From Lactiplantibacillus songbeiensis (GTDB lineage Bacteria > Bacillota > Bacilli > Lactobacillales > Lactobacillaceae): a stretch of DNA of 64,000 nt. A program made the position numbers and the translations under genes. Numbering within the stretch: position 1 is the stretch's first letter; each line of letters starts with the position of its first letter. The stretch covers positions 1 to 64,000 of the forward strand of contig NZ_BJDL01000024.1 of the NCBI RefSeq assembly GCF_005405125.1, given 5' to 3'. The notes beneath the pieces are model-generated. The model ran no database searches and was not told the DNA's origin. It worked only from the letters and a program-made list of their open reading frames with translations. Below, piece by piece: positions 8,720-16,994 of this stretch.

Positions 8720-9622
8720 ATGATGCAAACAGCACGAGTACGCGCCGCCGTGGCTACGGTCTGGCAGCGACCACAAGTACGTTCAATTGATCAAGCAGCG
8801 TTATCGAATCAAGGGTTACAAACTTGGCTGGCCCAGATGACAGATGCGGATTCAGTTGGCCTGGAACAACGTAATATGATTGGAACGCAAGCATTATTTA
8901 ATGATCCAGTCTTGATCGACCGTATTGTGGATGGCTGGGCTTACGTCTATGTGACGACCCAGCGTGATTCAGTCCATCCGCAGGGGTATCCTGGCTGGGT
9001 ATGGGCACCGCAACTCTCGACCGCTGAACTACCCGTACAGACCGGGCCAACGGTGACAATTCGCCAAGGCTTCACACCGTTATTGCGGGCCGATGGTAGT
9101 ACGATCTTACCATTAAGTATTGGAACGCAACTACCAGTCGTTTCGACTAAAGATAGTTTGTATGACCTAGTTCAGACGCCACTAGGAATTGGCAAAGTGG
9201 CCAAACGGGCGACTCAATTTGATTTTAAGACGACCGATTTAACGGCTGGTCAAACGATGGTCCAGTTAGGCAAACGTTTCTTGGACTTACGGTATCTCTG
9301 GGGTGGTTTGAGCGGTTATGGTTTTGACTGCTCTGGCTTTGTCTACACGCTGCACCGCTGTATCGGCGTCACGTTACCGCGCGATGTCAGTGAACAAGTC
9401 TTAGGTGGTCGAACGGTGACCTTAGCTGAGGCTCAACCAGGGGACTTGTGTTTCTTTGCCCATCACCAGGGTCGCGGTGCCTTACATCATGTGGCGATGT
9501 ATGCTGGTGATGGTTGGCTATTGCATTCCCCGACACCGGGTAAACACGTGACGTATTTGCAGTTGTCGGCTACTTATTTAAAAGATGAATTGGTTCAAAT
9601 TAAACGTTATTGGCGTGAATGA
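8720..9622 (+). CDS. NlpC/P60 family peptidoglycan-peptide hydrolase with SH3-type domains
   Basis: The 300-residue protein has N-terminal SH3-like segments (VGLEQRNMIGTQALFNDPV..., PGWVWAPQL) and a C-terminal NlpC/P60 domain. The catalytic residues are visible: Cys in YGFDCSGF (about 204), His in LHHVAMYAGD (about 257) and a further His in LLHSP (about 269). No signal peptide is present. This matches YkfC-type gamma-D-glutamyl dipeptidyl peptidases that recycle murein peptides in the cytoplasm, rather than secreted autolysins. The stop overlaps the next gene's ATG (ATGA), so the two are co-translated. ATG at 8720 or 8723 is preceded by GAGGGGG. Confidence 0.85.
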   Translation: MMQTARVRAAVATVWQRPQVRSIDQAALSNQGLQTWLAQMTDADSVGLEQRNMIGTQALFNDPVLIDRIVDGWAYVYVTTQRDSVHPQGYPGWVWAPQLSTAELPVQTGPTVTIRQGFTPLLRADGSTILPLSIGTQLPVVSTKDSLYDLVQTPLGIGKVAKRATQFDFKTTDLTAGQTMVQLGKRFLDLRYLWGGLSGYGFDCSGFVYTLHRCIGVTLPRDVSEQVLGGRTVTLAEAQPGDLCFFAHHQGRGALHHVAMYAGDGWLLHSPTPGKHVTYLQLSATYLKDELVQIKRYWRE

Positions 9623-10497
9623 GGCGAAAGTTAGTGAGAATGAGACGTTGGTTAGGGTTAGTGTTGGTATTAGTTGCCATTTTAGGTGGCTGCGCCAAGG
9701 GTAATCAGCAGAGTAGTAAGCAAAAAAGTAGTCAGAGTAGTCAACCACAAGCCGCGTATGTGACCAGTCAGCGGCCAACCTTTTATCTGCATGGGTTTCA
9801 AGGCAGTGCGAAGTCGACGAACACGTTGATTAGGCATGCTGAAAAGACCGCTCATGCGCATAAGGTGCTAGTGGCAACGGTTAGTGCGGGTGGTACAGTG
9901 ACGTTAAGTGGGCATTGGGCGGATCAGACGCGGAATCCGATTATTCAGGTTGTCTTTAAGAATAACCTGGCGCAATATAACCAGCAAAGCACGTGGTTAG
10001 CCCATGTGATCACGACAGTACAACAAGTACATGCGTTTAAGTCCTATAATCTAGTTGCCCATTCGGCAGGGTGCGTGGCGAGTGTCAACATGTTGATGAC
10101 GCCGCAAGTGAGTGGCTTTCCGACAGTCAATAAATTGGTGACAATCGCCGGTCCGTTTGATGGGGTCGTTGGTGAAGATGATGTTGCCAATCAGAATTCG
10201 TTTTTAGCGTCGGGTGCGCCTAAGTATCAGCACGCTGCCTATCAGTTGCTGGCCGCTAAACGGACAGCTTTCCCAACTGGCGTGAAGTTGTTGAATATTG
10301 TCGGTAATTTAGACGATGGTAGCAACTCCGATAGTTTGGTAACGAATGTGTCTGCACGGTCGATTAAATATTTATTACGTGATCGTGAAGTGACTTACAC
10401 AGAAAAAGACTTCTATGGTAAACACGCGCAACATAGTCAGTTACATGAAAATGCCAAAGTGGCGTTAGCGGTTGATCGTTATTTGTGGCATCGTTAA
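9619..10497 (+). CDS. Alpha/beta hydrolase lipoprotein (DUF915-like)
   Basis: The 292-residue protein begins with a lipoprotein signal peptide (RRWLGLVLVLVAILGGC, lipobox LGGC with Cys 25) and a serine/glutamine linker. The hydrolase domain starts at TFYLHGFQGS and has the nucleophile elbow NLVAHSAGC (Ser about 149), then LVTIAGPFDG and a late Asp/His region (GNLDDGSNSD, HSQLHEN). It should sit on the outer face of the membrane. The family is annotated as esterase/cutinase-like, substrate unknown. It overlaps the upstream NlpC gene by four bases, so a shared role in envelope-peptide handling is plausible but inferred. Confidence 0.85.
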   Translation: MRRKLVRMRRWLGLVLVLVAILGGCAKGNQQSSKQKSSQSSQPQAAYVTSQRPTFYLHGFQGSAKSTNTLIRHAEKTAHAHKVLVATVSAGGTVTLSGHWADQTRNPIIQVVFKNNLAQYNQQSTWLAHVITTVQQVHAFKSYNLVAHSAGCVASVNMLMTPQVSGFPTVNKLVTIAGPFDGVVGEDDVANQNSFLASGAPKYQHAAYQLLAAKRTAFPTGVKLLNIVGNLDDGSNSDSLVTNVSARSIKYLLRDREVTYTEKDFYGKHAQHSQLHENAKVALAVDRYLWHR

Positions 10498-10503
10498 AAT
10501 GAA

Positions 10504-10547
10504 CGATAAAAAAAGCAGTTCGGCAAAGCTTACCGAACTGCTTTTAG
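10504..10547. terminator. Bidirectional terminator
   Basis: The stem AGCAGTTCGG/CCGAACTGCT has an A run on the left and a T run on the right. It lies between the lipoprotein gene and the small minus-strand gene at 10557. Confidence 0.8.
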
Positions 10548-10556
10548 TTACCGGAC

Positions 10557-10667
10557 TTACATTAGGAATAAGACGTAAGCTAACCGTAATAAATGATAGA
10601 GGGCATAAAGTGCCACTAAATAAACGGCCGTAATGCCCCCATAGGTTAAATATTTATAGCTATGCAT
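10557..10667 (-). CDS. Small membrane protein, 36 residues
   Basis: The frame reads MHSYKYLTYGGITAVYLV, then ALYALYHLLRLAYVLFLM: one hydrophobic helix with tyrosine-rich ends. It is preceded by AGGAGG nine bases before the ATG, the strongest class of ribosome binding site in this window, and followed by a bidirectional terminator. No family is recognised. It could be a small regulatory membrane peptide. The ribosome binding site and terminator are the reasons for calling it a gene. Confidence 0.6.
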   Translation of the reverse strand: MHSYKYLTYGGITAVYLVALYALYHLLRLAYVLFLM

Positions 10668-10966
10668 CCGGAACCGCCTCCTAACTTGATTACCTTAAGT
10701 GTACGGCGGCGATGCTAAAATCACAACGGTAACCGCTTGCTATTTTATTAAAAACCTTAATAATAAGGAAAAAAGGGTCAAAGCATTAGCTTAAAGTGGT
10801 GGGATGTGTTAAAGTTAGTACTTGGTTTGGGAGCTGTGGATAGTCCAAACCCAATTAAGCATCTCAGATTTTGAATAAATAAATTGAAGACTCAAATACT
10901 TGACCCAGTATGAGTACCCAGAATTATTTGCAAAATTTCCTGAGCGTTAGGAAAGGACGTAATTAA
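10668..10966 (+). other. Leader region, no gene seen
   Basis: It is AT-rich with a hairpin GGTTTGG/CCAAACC near 10826-10855 and a promoter-like TTGACC at about 10909. No frame with a ribosome binding site was found until the small gene at 10967. Confidence 0.4.
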
Positions 10967-11128
10967 ATGCGAGTAACGATTAATAAAGGTCATGAGGTTT
11001 ATCAGAACATTCCTTTAATGACAGCTAGACAACGCTATATCAAGGCGGATGTCTGGGAAATCAAGAAAGCGATTATCGAAAAGTCAGCGATTAACGGCTG
11101 GACGGTACAAGCTTTACAACAACTTTAA
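10967..11128 (+). CDS. Hypothetical 53-residue protein
   Basis: The frame starts MRVTINKGHEVYQNIPLM and ends AINGWTVQALQQL. It is preceded by GAAAGGA nine bases before the ATG and followed within ten bases by a strong terminator. It is basic, soluble and mostly helical in appearance, with no recognised motif. Ribosome binding site, codon use and terminator support a real gene; function is unknown. Confidence 0.65.
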   Translation: MRVTINKGHEVYQNIPLMTARQRYIKADVWEIKKAIIEKSAINGWTVQALQQL

Positions 11129-11137
11129 AATCGACTA

Positions 11138-11172
11138 TTTCGGCCACGACGCAAACTGTCGTGGCCTTTTTG
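11138..11172 (+). terminator. Terminator after the 53-residue gene
   Basis: The stem GGCCACGAC/GTCGTGGCC is followed by TTTTT. Confidence 0.85.
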
Positions 11173-11188
11173 TAAGGAGGCGGTTAGG

Positions 11189-11956
11189 ATGACGATAGCA
11201 CCCGTAGTCAACCGACCATTAATCAGTATTACGAATATTATTTGGAGCTTTGATCAAGCCACGCAACAGTTGCAGCTTTTGTTGTTGCAACGTTCCGAAG
11301 CCCCATTTCAATCAACGTGGGGCTTGCCGACCACGTATTTACGCGCCGATGAAAGTGCCGACGACGCCTCGCTACGTTTAGTCCGGGAGAAACTCGGCGT
11401 GACATTACCGACCGTCCACACTGAACAACTAGGCACGTTCTCAGATCCACACCGTGGTCCCGGAGAGCGCGAACTGGCCTTAGCATACATGGTTTATTTA
11501 CCAGTCAAACCAACCTTAGTGCCCGGTTATGGCGCCAAAGCAGTCCAGTGGTTTGCGGTCACACCGACTAAAGCGGCTTATCAATTAGCCGCCGGTAAGT
11601 TAGTCTTTCAAACGTTGCCAGCTACCGTTAGTGCAAAAAAGTATTACCAAGATCAAACCCCGTATGTGACGGCCAGTGGTCTAACCGCTGATCATACGTT
11701 AATCTTGCGGACGGCATTCACCCGACTACGAAATCGGCTCGACTATGCGCCCACAATTTTACTCGTGTTAGGGACTGGTTTTACACTAAAACAAGCGCGT
11801 GAATTGTATGCGACGTTGTTACGTAAGCCCAGCAGTTTAATCGACAATTCGAACTTCCGTAAAACACACGGTCATTTATTTACCGAAACTGGTCTAGCCC
11901 ACAAATCAGGTTCTGGCCGCCCAGCCAAAGTCTATCGGTTGAAAACGGTGGGTTGA
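11189..11956 (+). CDS. NrtR-like Nudix-domain transcriptional regulator
   Basis: The 255-residue protein has an N-terminal Nudix fold (TNIIWSFDQATQQLQLLLLQR, then WGLPTTYLRADESADDASLRL) and a C-terminal winged helix (about 180-250, ending GSGRPAKVYRLK). The catalytic Nudix box is eroded: where active enzymes have REXXEEXG, this protein reads RLVREKLG, so metal-dependent hydrolysis is unlikely. This combination is the NrtR pattern, where the dead Nudix domain senses ADP-ribose and represses NAD-salvage genes. AAGGAGG precedes the ATG. The next gene is a NiaP-like transporter, which fits a niacin-uptake regulator. Regulation of that gene is inferred. Confidence 0.8.
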   Translation: MTIAPVVNRPLISITNIIWSFDQATQQLQLLLLQRSEAPFQSTWGLPTTYLRADESADDASLRLVREKLGVTLPTVHTEQLGTFSDPHRGPGERELALAYMVYLPVKPTLVPGYGAKAVQWFAVTPTKAAYQLAAGKLVFQTLPATVSAKKYYQDQTPYVTASGLTADHTLILRTAFTRLRNRLDYAPTILLVLGTGFTLKQARELYATLLRKPSSLIDNSNFRKTHGHLFTETGLAHKSGSGRPAKVYRLKTVG

Positions 11957-12008
11957 CACGTTTTAGCCCCCATGGTAATCTTGTAACACCTTTTAAAGGT
12001 AAAAAAGA

Positions 12009-12034
12009 CCTAAACCACTGAGTTAGGATTTAGG
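12009..12034. promoter_or_regulatory. Possible operator upstream of the NiaP-like gene
   Basis: The imperfect inverted repeat CCTAAACC and GGATTTAGG flanks nine bases, directly before the transporter gene. Position suggests a regulator site, possibly for the adjacent Nudix regulator. The evidence is one imperfect palindrome. Confidence 0.3.
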
Positions 12035-12055
12035 ACGCATGGGGGAAACGTTATT

Positions 12056-13240
12056 TTGGGAACAACAGAAGTAAAGGGCAACAAGCTCTTACTGTTAATC
12101 GGGACGGCGTGGCTGTTTGATGCCTTAGACGTCGCGTTATTGTCATTTATCATGCCAGCGATTAAGACGAGTTGGCACTTATCGGCGAGCACCTTGGGGG
12201 TTGTGAGTTCGGTAACATCGCTCGGAATGTTTTTCGGGGCGATTATCTTTGGTCACTTAGCGGATAAGATTGGCCGTAAGCCAATTATGCTGGTGACCCT
12301 GCTATTATTTTCCGGTGGTAACATACTGTTAGCGTTAACGCCGAATGTTGAATTATTCATCTTGGTGCGCTTTATTACCGGGTTAGGACTCGGGGGCGAA
12401 CTCCCAGTGGCAACGACAATTATTGCCGATCATTTTAAAGGCAAAGAACGCTCACGGATGCTGGTCTTAGTAGACAGCTTCTGGGCGTTTGGCTGGATCT
12501 TAGCTGCCGTCTTGGCCTTTTCGGTGATGACGTATATCGGCTGGCGGGTCACCGTGTTGATTACGGCCTTAATGGGTCTCTATGTCATCTTGATTCGACG
12601 GCATTTGCCAGAAACCCATACCGCCGAAGCAGCGAAGTATAGCTTTAAAGAAGCTTGGACGCAAGTCTGGTCGTCACAATATTGGCGGACAACCTTAGCG
12701 TTAGGGATTCTCTGGTTTGTAATTATGTTCGTCTATTATGGGATGTTCTTATGGCTGCCGACCGTTCTTGCGACACGTGGCTTTCCGCTTGTTAAGAGCT
12801 ACGGTTACACGGTGTTAATGAGTCTTGCACAGTTGCCAGGTTATTACTTGGCCGCTTGGTTAGTGGGGCGGGTCTCGCGCAAGTTGGTCTTATCGATCTA
12901 CTTGTTAGGGACGATGGCCAGTGCAGCGGTCTTTGGTCTCGCAACGTCGAATACGATGATTTTAGTGAGTGGGGCTTGGCTGTCCTTCTTCACGCTGGGC
13001 GCATGGGGAATTATGATTGCCTTTACGCCGAGTCATTATTCATTGGCCGTTCGCGGGATGGGAATTGGTGTGACCCAGTCAATTGGCCGAGTGGGCGCAA
13101 TTGGTGGACCTTATCTAGTGGGGATGCTGATTAGTATTGGCTTCTCGATTCCCGCCGTGTTCGGGGTCTTTGTTGGCGCCTTGGTCTTAGGCATTTTAGT
13201 GTTATTATTTGGATTAAAAGATCACGTTGATCGTGACTAA
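12056..13240 (+). CDS. MFS transporter, NiaP-like (putative nicotinate uptake)
   Basis: This 394-residue, 12-helix major facilitator protein has motif A at GHLADKIGRKPIM (about 76-88) and LDALDV-type start WLFDALDVALLSFIMPAI, as in the aromatic-acid/NiaP group of symporters. RFITGLGLGGELPVATTII resembles the substrate-path motif of that group. The start is TTG at 12056 behind GGGGG; no closer ATG or GTG exists in frame. Position after a NrtR-like regulator supports niacin as substrate, but other aromatic or organic acids are possible. A terminator follows. Confidence 0.75.
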   Translation: MGTTEVKGNKLLLLIGTAWLFDALDVALLSFIMPAIKTSWHLSASTLGVVSSVTSLGMFFGAIIFGHLADKIGRKPIMLVTLLLFSGGNILLALTPNVELFILVRFITGLGLGGELPVATTIIADHFKGKERSRMLVLVDSFWAFGWILAAVLAFSVMTYIGWRVTVLITALMGLYVILIRRHLPETHTAEAAKYSFKEAWTQVWSSQYWRTTLALGILWFVIMFVYYGMFLWLPTVLATRGFPLVKSYGYTVLMSLAQLPGYYLAAWLVGRVSRKLVLSIYLLGTMASAAVFGLATSNTMILVSGAWLSFFTLGAWGIMIAFTPSHYSLAVRGMGIGVTQSIGRVGAIGGPYLVGMLISIGFSIPAVFGVFVGALVLGILVLLFGLKDHVDRD

Positions 13241-13251
13241 TGATTAGTTGA

Positions 13252-13288
13252 AGCGTCATCAGCTGTTAGTGCTGGTGGCGTTTTTTTA
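13252..13288 (+). terminator. Terminator after the NiaP-like gene
   Basis: The stem GCGTCATCAGC/GCTGGTGGCG is followed by a seven-base T run. Confidence 0.8.
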
Positions 13289-13357
13289 TGATGATTTTTA
13301 AAATTGGTCTAAGTTGATGATAGCTTAGTTAAATCACCGAACAAAAAACTTTTCGGC

Positions 13358-13380
13358 CAGTATTAATGATCGTAATACTG
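13358..13380. promoter_or_regulatory. Conserved palindrome upstream of surface-protein gene 1
   Basis: CAGTATTA and TAATACTG flank seven bases. The same site occurs at the same distance (246 bases from the last base to the start codon) before the second paralogue, and degenerately before the third. Likely a protein-binding site. Confidence 0.65.
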
Positions 13381-13527
13381 ACAGTGGTAAGGCTTGTTTT
13401 TAATTAAAACTGGTTATCAGTAGTGATGCAATGGCCTTTAGTCGATTTAAACTGAAGGTTAAAGTAGTTGATCAATTTGGACTGATATTAGTATTGATTA
13501 TAGTTAATAATCACAATAGTTTCCTTA

Positions 13528-13556
13528 TTGAATTAACCCCATTCTGGATTTATGAT
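13528..13556 (+). promoter_or_regulatory. Promoter of surface-protein gene 1
   Basis: TTGAAT, 17 bases, TATGAT, about 70 bases before the start codon. Both hexamers and the spacing recur before all three paralogues. An AT-rich block conserved in copies 1 and 2 (about 13485-13527, containing ATTATAGTTAATAAT) lies immediately upstream. Confidence 0.8.
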
Positions 13557-13625
13557 GACTATATAAATAAAACGATTATTCAATTAATAATAAAAGGTGT
13601 CTGCGTTATCAAGGGGGAACCAAAG

Positions 13626-16610
13626 ATGACTAATCCAGAATCGAATAAAACGCGTTTTAAATTGTATAAGCATAAGAAACTTTGGCTGGTAATGGGGATG
13701 ACAACGACGATGCTGGCATTAGGGACTTTGCCAGCAACAATGGCGCAAGCGGATACTGCAATAACGACCGGTGAAATGACTACGCTTACGCCGACGAGCA
13801 CTAGTCCGTCAGCGACATCCGTAACCTTAAACGGTGAGACGAAGACTAGTACTGTTACATCGTTGGCATCAGTGGCAACCAATGGTGATCGTACAGCTAA
13901 CTCTGATCAAAGTGCCGCTAGCGGCGCGACTAATTCGACCGTCGACAATAATGGGAGCGCGAGTGGTTCTGAAAGCAGTCAAGTGAATTCAAGTACTGGT
14001 AGTACCGCACCGAGTGCCGCTAGTGCGGGGACTGAATCGGGGATGGCTAAGTCGGTTACTAGTCAAGCGTCATCCGCCGCTACTTCAACGAGTACTAGCG
14101 TGGCGTCAACAGCGGTCCGTCAAAGTAGCGAACCGCGAATGATGCGAGTTGCGTCGCCAGCTGCTTTAATTAAAACGGCCGCTACCGCTATGCCTAGTGA
14201 TAATACCGTCGTCACGATTGCGGATACCAATCTAAGCAACGCGGTTAAACAAGGACTTAATTTGGCAACGACTGATCAGATTACGATTGGTCAAATTAAA
14301 AATTATCCTGGTAATGCCTTTGAGATTACGACGGGTGTGGATACGCCAATCAAAACGTTGGCCGGTATTGAAAATCTTGAATATCTGCCGGTCGGGGTAC
14401 TAATTTATGCGGATCTTCAAATTGACAATGCCGCGGTAGATATTGATTTCACTCCGCTGGCACCGTTAAGATTTATCAGCTTAAGAATTTTATCAGACCA
14501 TACTAGTCAGATGAACTTATTACCATTGATGGCTATTGACCCAAGTCACTTTACGGTAATGGGGATTGAACCTAATGGGGGTTCCTTTCAAGGCAATCAG
14601 TATGCGATGACTAACGAACAATTAGTGCAGCTAGCCCCTTGGCTGACCAAAATAGCTAATAATACTTATTCACGCGAATCCGGTCTTGAACTCAATAACA
14701 ATTGTATTACGGACTTTTCGCCATTAGCGGGGATTACCAAAAAGGGTGCTTATGTCTCTGCGATGGGGCAAGTGGCGATTGTGACTAATAATCCAATTAA
14801 TTTGGTTATTGGCCAACCCGTGACTTTTACCGGTGTCACGTTAACCGGTTTGGATGGTGAACCTATTTCCGATTCATACGGTTATTCTTGGAACACCGGT
14901 GTAGCGGGTAAGCACCCCATCAGTTCATTAGGTCAAAATCAATATTATATTGATGATGTTCAGCAACTAACACCAGGTTATCCATTTTTAACATATGGTC
15001 ATTTGGGAATGCCCTACTCAGCTAGTTGGCAGCCAGGTCGATATGTTAACAAGACGTATGTTAATGGTGTTTTATTGCAGATGGATATCATGGTTTATCA
15101 GGTCGCTAACTGGCAAGCTCATCCTAATGTGACCGTTAAGTACGTCGATGCCAATGTCCAACCAATCGCTGGCTTGGCTGATCAAGTCGTAAATGGTGTC
15201 AATATTGGCGATAGCTTTGATTTGAGTCCCTATTTACAAGTGGCTGGTTATCGGGCAGTTGCGACTAGTGGCCCCGTTACTGGGACATTTGGCCAAGATC
15301 CGCAAACGCTGTACATTAAACTGATGCCAACGACGCCAGCTGGTCAAGTAACTGTTAACTATGTCGACACGGATGGTCATGTTTTAGCGACAGCCGGGGC
15401 CACGTATCCAGATGGTCAGATTGTGGACTTAAGCTATACCACTGTCCAAAAAGCATTCGCTGGGTATACCTTTAAGACGATGGCACTAGATAGTTTGGCA
15501 GCTACTGGGACGCTAACGGCAACTGGTGGTACGGTAACTTACGTTTATACTAAAAATGTCGCTTTAACTGGTAATGCCACTGTTACTTATTATGATGATA
15601 CAACCGGTCAGATTTTGACGAATGACAGTTTAACCGGTGATCAAGGGGGGACGGCTGACTATACCACCACAGCCAAAATTGCCAATTACTTGCAGGCAGG
15701 GTATAAGCTGGTTAATGATGACGTACCAGCAAGTGGAATTGTTTATGGGGCAACTCCAGTAAGGTATGCGGTTCACTTGAGTCATAAACTAACGACCATT
15801 ACGGCTAGTGAGGCGTTACAAAAACAAGTTATGCAAACGATTCAGTATCGCTATGCGGACGGGACGACGGCCGCGCCTGATAAAGTGACTGCTATTCGAT
15901 TTACTCGTACTGGTATGCGTGATGCCGTGACCGGCAAAGCGGTTTACACGGATTGGCAGAACAGCAATCACCAGACGAGCTTTATAGCTCAGGTTTCACC
16001 AGTGATTGTCAATTATACAGCCGATCAATTAGTGATTGCTGCAGTTCCGGTTACGGCTTTGAGTACCGATATGATGACGACGGTTACTTATACGGCTAAT
16101 CCAGTTAAACCAGTTGATCCGGATACCGGAAATACTGAAACACCGACAAGTCCAGATACTGATGACGCTAATCATGCTGATGAGATTGTAGTGCCAACTA
16201 TTCCGAATACAGATAGTCAAAATGATGGGATTGCAGCTGCCGATACCAATGAAGCTGATGCTGGCGATACAATTAAGAGTACGACACCACCAGTTATTGA
16301 TGGACCAATTGATGTTGATAGTGGTCAGGCAGATATGATTCATAAAAGTGACACAAGGGTACTAGCCACTGACCCCCAGCAAGCTACTGGTGAGAGGATG
16401 ACTGCTAAAGCCCAATTGGTTAAGTTAGCCACTGATAAGTCGGTTACTCAACCGACCTCAGATTTAAAGCCGGTTTCAAGTCCTAAATTGGATAAATCAG
16501 CATTACCACAAACCAATGATAGCCAGCAGCGAGCAATGGGCTGGTTAGGATTAGGAACATTAATCATGACTTTATTAACAGCAGTTGGGTTTAAACAACG
16601 GAAAAATTAA
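13626..16610 (+). CDS. Sortase-anchored surface adhesin with MucBP domains (paralogue 1)
   Basis: This 994-residue secreted, wall-anchored protein has a signal peptide with YKHKKLWLVMG followed by a hydrophobic core, probable cleavage after AQA (42). A Ser/Thr/Ala-rich stalk follows to about 195. A leucine-rich-repeat-like N-terminal domain (about 205-480; AGIENLEYLP, DFSPLAGI) leads to MucBP modules near 501-570, 573-645 and 649-725, and a further mucin-binding-type domain to about 820. A Pro/Asp/Thr-rich spacer precedes LPQTN (about 960), a hydrophobic helix and KQRKN. The frame runs upstream to 13431, but AAGGGGG before the ATG at 13626 fixes the start. Adhesion to mucin-like glycans is inferred from the domains. 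Confidence 0.9.
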   Translation: MTNPESNKTRFKLYKHKKLWLVMGMTTTMLALGTLPATMAQADTAITTGEMTTLTPTSTSPSATSVTLNGETKTSTVTSLASVATNGDRTANSDQSAASGATNSTVDNNGSASGSESSQVNSSTGSTAPSAASAGTESGMAKSVTSQASSAATSTSTSVASTAVRQSSEPRMMRVASPAALIKTAATAMPSDNTVVTIADTNLSNAVKQGLNLATTDQITIGQIKNYPGNAFEITTGVDTPIKTLAGIENLEYLPVGVLIYADLQIDNAAVDIDFTPLAPLRFISLRILSDHTSQMNLLPLMAIDPSHFTVMGIEPNGGSFQGNQYAMTNEQLVQLAPWLTKIANNTYSRESGLELNNNCITDFSPLAGITKKGAYVSAMGQVAIVTNNPINLVIGQPVTFTGVTLTGLDGEPISDSYGYSWNTGVAGKHPISSLGQNQYYIDDVQQLTPGYPFLTYGHLGMPYSASWQPGRYVNKTYVNGVLLQMDIMVYQVANWQAHPNVTVKYVDANVQPIAGLADQVVNGVNIGDSFDLSPYLQVAGYRAVATSGPVTGTFGQDPQTLYIKLMPTTPAGQVTVNYVDTDGHVLATAGATYPDGQIVDLSYTTVQKAFAGYTFKTMALDSLAATGTLTATGGTVTYVYTKNVALTGNATVTYYDDTTGQILTNDSLTGDQGGTADYTTTAKIANYLQAGYKLVNDDVPASGIVYGATPVRYAVHLSHKLTTITASEALQKQVMQTIQYRYADGTTAAPDKVTAIRFTRTGMRDAVTGKAVYTDWQNSNHQTSFIAQVSPVIVNYTADQLVIAAVPVTALSTDMMTTVTYTANPVKPVDPDTGNTETPTSPDTDDANHADEIVVPTIPNTDSQNDGIAAADTNEADAGDTIKSTTPPVIDGPIDVDSGQADMIHKSDTRVLATDPQQATGERMTAKAQLVKLATDKSVTQPTSDLKPVSSPKLDKSALPQTNDSQQRAMGWLGLGTLIMTLLTAVGFKQRKN

Positions 16611-16625
16611 GTTTTAGATTGGAAG

Positions 16626-16660
16626 CCTCAAACTTGGATTGGTTTGAGGCTTTTTTCGTA
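16626..16660 (+). terminator. Terminator after surface-protein gene 1
   Basis: The stem AGCCTCAAAC/GTTTGAGGCT (one wobble) is followed by TTTTTT. Confidence 0.8.
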
Positions 16661-16724
16661 TTAATTTAAAATTGGTCTAGGTAGATTGGCAAGTGAGGTA
16701 AAGGTTGAGGAAAAAAGTTTTAAC

Positions 16725-16749
16725 CCAGTATTAGCGATTGTAATACTGG
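16725..16749. promoter_or_regulatory. Conserved palindrome upstream of surface-protein gene 2
   Basis: The perfect 9-bp arms CCAGTATTA and TAATACTGG flank seven bases, ending 246 bases before the start codon as in paralogue 1. Confidence 0.7.
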
Positions 16750-16895
16750 TAGTGGTTCGGCACTATTTGGACGAAAATGGTCGACAGGTAGTGATGCTAA
16801 GGCTTTTAAACGATTTATCCAAAAAGTTAAAGTGGTCAATGAATTTAAACCGATATTAGTATTAATTATAGTTAATAATTGCAATAGTTTCCTTA

Positions 16896-16924
16896 TTGAA
16901 TTAATTTATTTTTGGATTTATGAT
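16896..16924 (+). promoter_or_regulatory. Promoter of surface-protein gene 2
   Basis: TTGAAT, 17 bases, TATGAT. The surrounding 100 bases are near-identical to the promoter of paralogue 1. Confidence 0.8.
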
Positions 16925-16994
16925 AAGAGTATAAATAAAAAGATAATTAATTTTGATGATAAAGATCGTCGGGATCACCAAGGGGGATACTAAA

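Noticed and set aside
13431-13625. N-terminal extension of surface protein 1
   Set aside because: The extension reads through the conserved promoter (13528-13556). The good ribosome binding site and signal peptide belong to the ATG at 13626.
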